From: Marinosulfonomonas sp.
GTDB lineage: Bacteria; Pseudomonadota; Alphaproteobacteria; Rhodobacterales; Rhodobacteraceae
DNA length: 5,536 bases
Assembly (NCBI GenBank): GCA_002732995.1
Contig: NVTS01000143.1
Coordinates: 1 to 5,536, forward strand
Direction of reading: 5' to 3'
The translations under genes and the position numbers were made by a program. Every line of letters begins with the position of its first letter. The first letter of the stretch is position 1. This document shows, one piece after another, positions 4,993 to 5,536 of the stretch. The notes below the pieces were generated by a model. The model saw nothing but the letters and a program-made list of their open reading frames with translations. It was not told where the DNA came from and made no database searches.

Positions 4993-5536
4993 GCCGCCTC
5001 CTTCATCACTGATCGCGCCAACTCGACCGTAAACACCGCCCCGCCTTGCTCATGGTTGCGCCCGCGAATATCACCGCCAAAACTCTGTACCAGACCGTAA
5101 GATATCGACAGACCCAGCCCCATGCCCTCGGATTTACCAAATGCCTTGGTGGTGTAATAGGGATCGAAAATTTTCTCGGGGGCTTCAATGCCCGGCCCCG
5201 TGTCGCGCACCCGCAGGCGGGCCTTGTGCGCGCCGGTTTTTACCGCAATCTCGATCCGGCGCACAGGTGCGCCCTCCATTGCGTCAATCGCGTTTGAGAT
5301 CAGGTTGACCAGCACCTGTTGCAAGCGCACTTCGCCGCCGCGCACATACACGGGGGCTGTCGGTGGCGTCCAGTTGATCTCCACCTTGTCCTGCACAAAC
5401 CGCGCCTCGCTCATCTCAAGCACAGCGTCCACCACCGTCACTATATCCACATCCGTTATCGGCTCGCTTTCCTGTTTGGCGAAGGCACGAAAATTGCTGA
5501 TGATCCGCCCCATGCGCCGCGCCAACTCGGATATCC
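4989..5536 (-). CDS. dctB: C4-dicarboxylate sensor histidine kinase DctB, C-terminal part
   Basis: These are the last 181 complete residues of a histidine kinase whose 5' part lies beyond the right edge. The fragment opens in the second helix of the dimerisation domain (ISELARRMGRIISNFRAFAK). It continues with a complete HATPase_c domain: N-box NLISNAIDAM (fragment residues 77-86), G1 box DTGPG (111-115), F-box IFDPYYTTK (122-130) and G2 box GMGLGLSIS (137-145). All nucleotide-binding motifs look intact, so the kinase core should be active. The phospho-accepting histidine, the periplasmic sensor and the membrane segments are outside the window. DctB proteins sense C4-dicarboxylates in the periplasm and phosphorylate DctD. 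The name rests on this domain type and on overlap with dctD next to dctPQM; the sensor part is unseen. The reading frame stays open through the edge; the TTG near 5525 is an internal leucine codon, not the start. Confidence 0.85.
   Translation of the reverse strand, partial: ISELARRMGRIISNFRAFAKQESEPITDVDIVTVVDAVLEMSEARFVQDKVEINWTPPTAPVYVRGGEVRLQQVLVNLISNAIDAMEGAPVRRIEIAVKTGAHKARLRVRDTGPGIEAPEKIFDPYYTTKAFGKSEGMGLGLSISYGLVQSFGGDIRGRNHEQGGAVFTVELARSVMKEAA

Overview
The window looks like chromosomal DNA from an alphaproteobacterium of the Rhodobacteraceae (Roseobacter/Rhodobacter type). This is judged from moderately high GC, dense codirectional operons, and protein wording close to Rhodobacter-type DctP/DctQ/DctM. 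No rRNA or other taxonomic marker is present, so the assignment is inferred.

Layout, left to right. Positions 1-175 carry, on the minus strand, the N-terminal part of an IS200/IS605-family Y1 (HUH) transposase. It runs off the left edge and has no usable start codon in its own frame. A short perfect hairpin at 200-216 sits just upstream of it, as expected for the left end of such an element. A 14-bp AT-rich perfect inverted repeat (294-327) and a strong, near-symmetrical intrinsic terminator (336-377) separate the element from a five-gene block. All five genes are on the minus strand, so transcription runs right to left: dctB (partial, 4989-5536) > dctD (3769-4992) > 234-bp control region > dctP (2533-3534) > GC-rich hairpin > dctQ (1782-2456) > dctM (391-1785) > terminator.

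The block encodes a tripartite (TRAP) C4-dicarboxylate uptake system and its own two-component regulator. DctP is the periplasmic receptor, DctQ the four-helix small membrane subunit and DctM the large ion-coupled permease. DctB/DctD is the sensor-kinase/response-regulator pair that would switch the transporter on when succinate, fumarate or malate is available. dctB-dctD and dctQ-dctM each overlap by ATGA, which implies translational coupling.

The most notable point is the regulator. DctD has an intact receiver domain and Fis-type DNA-binding domain. Its central AAA+ domain has lost the GAFTGA sigma-54 contact loop, the Walker A lysine and both arginine-finger positions. In agreement, no clear sigma-54 -24/-12 element is visible upstream of dctP. 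Instead there is a plausible sigma-70-type promoter, a very good match to the Rhizobium DctD-binding palindrome with a weaker copy about three helical turns away, and two further dyads. The window therefore appears to hold a DctBD-TRAP circuit rewired away from sigma-54, reminiscent of Rhodobacter NtrC. No wholly new system was found.
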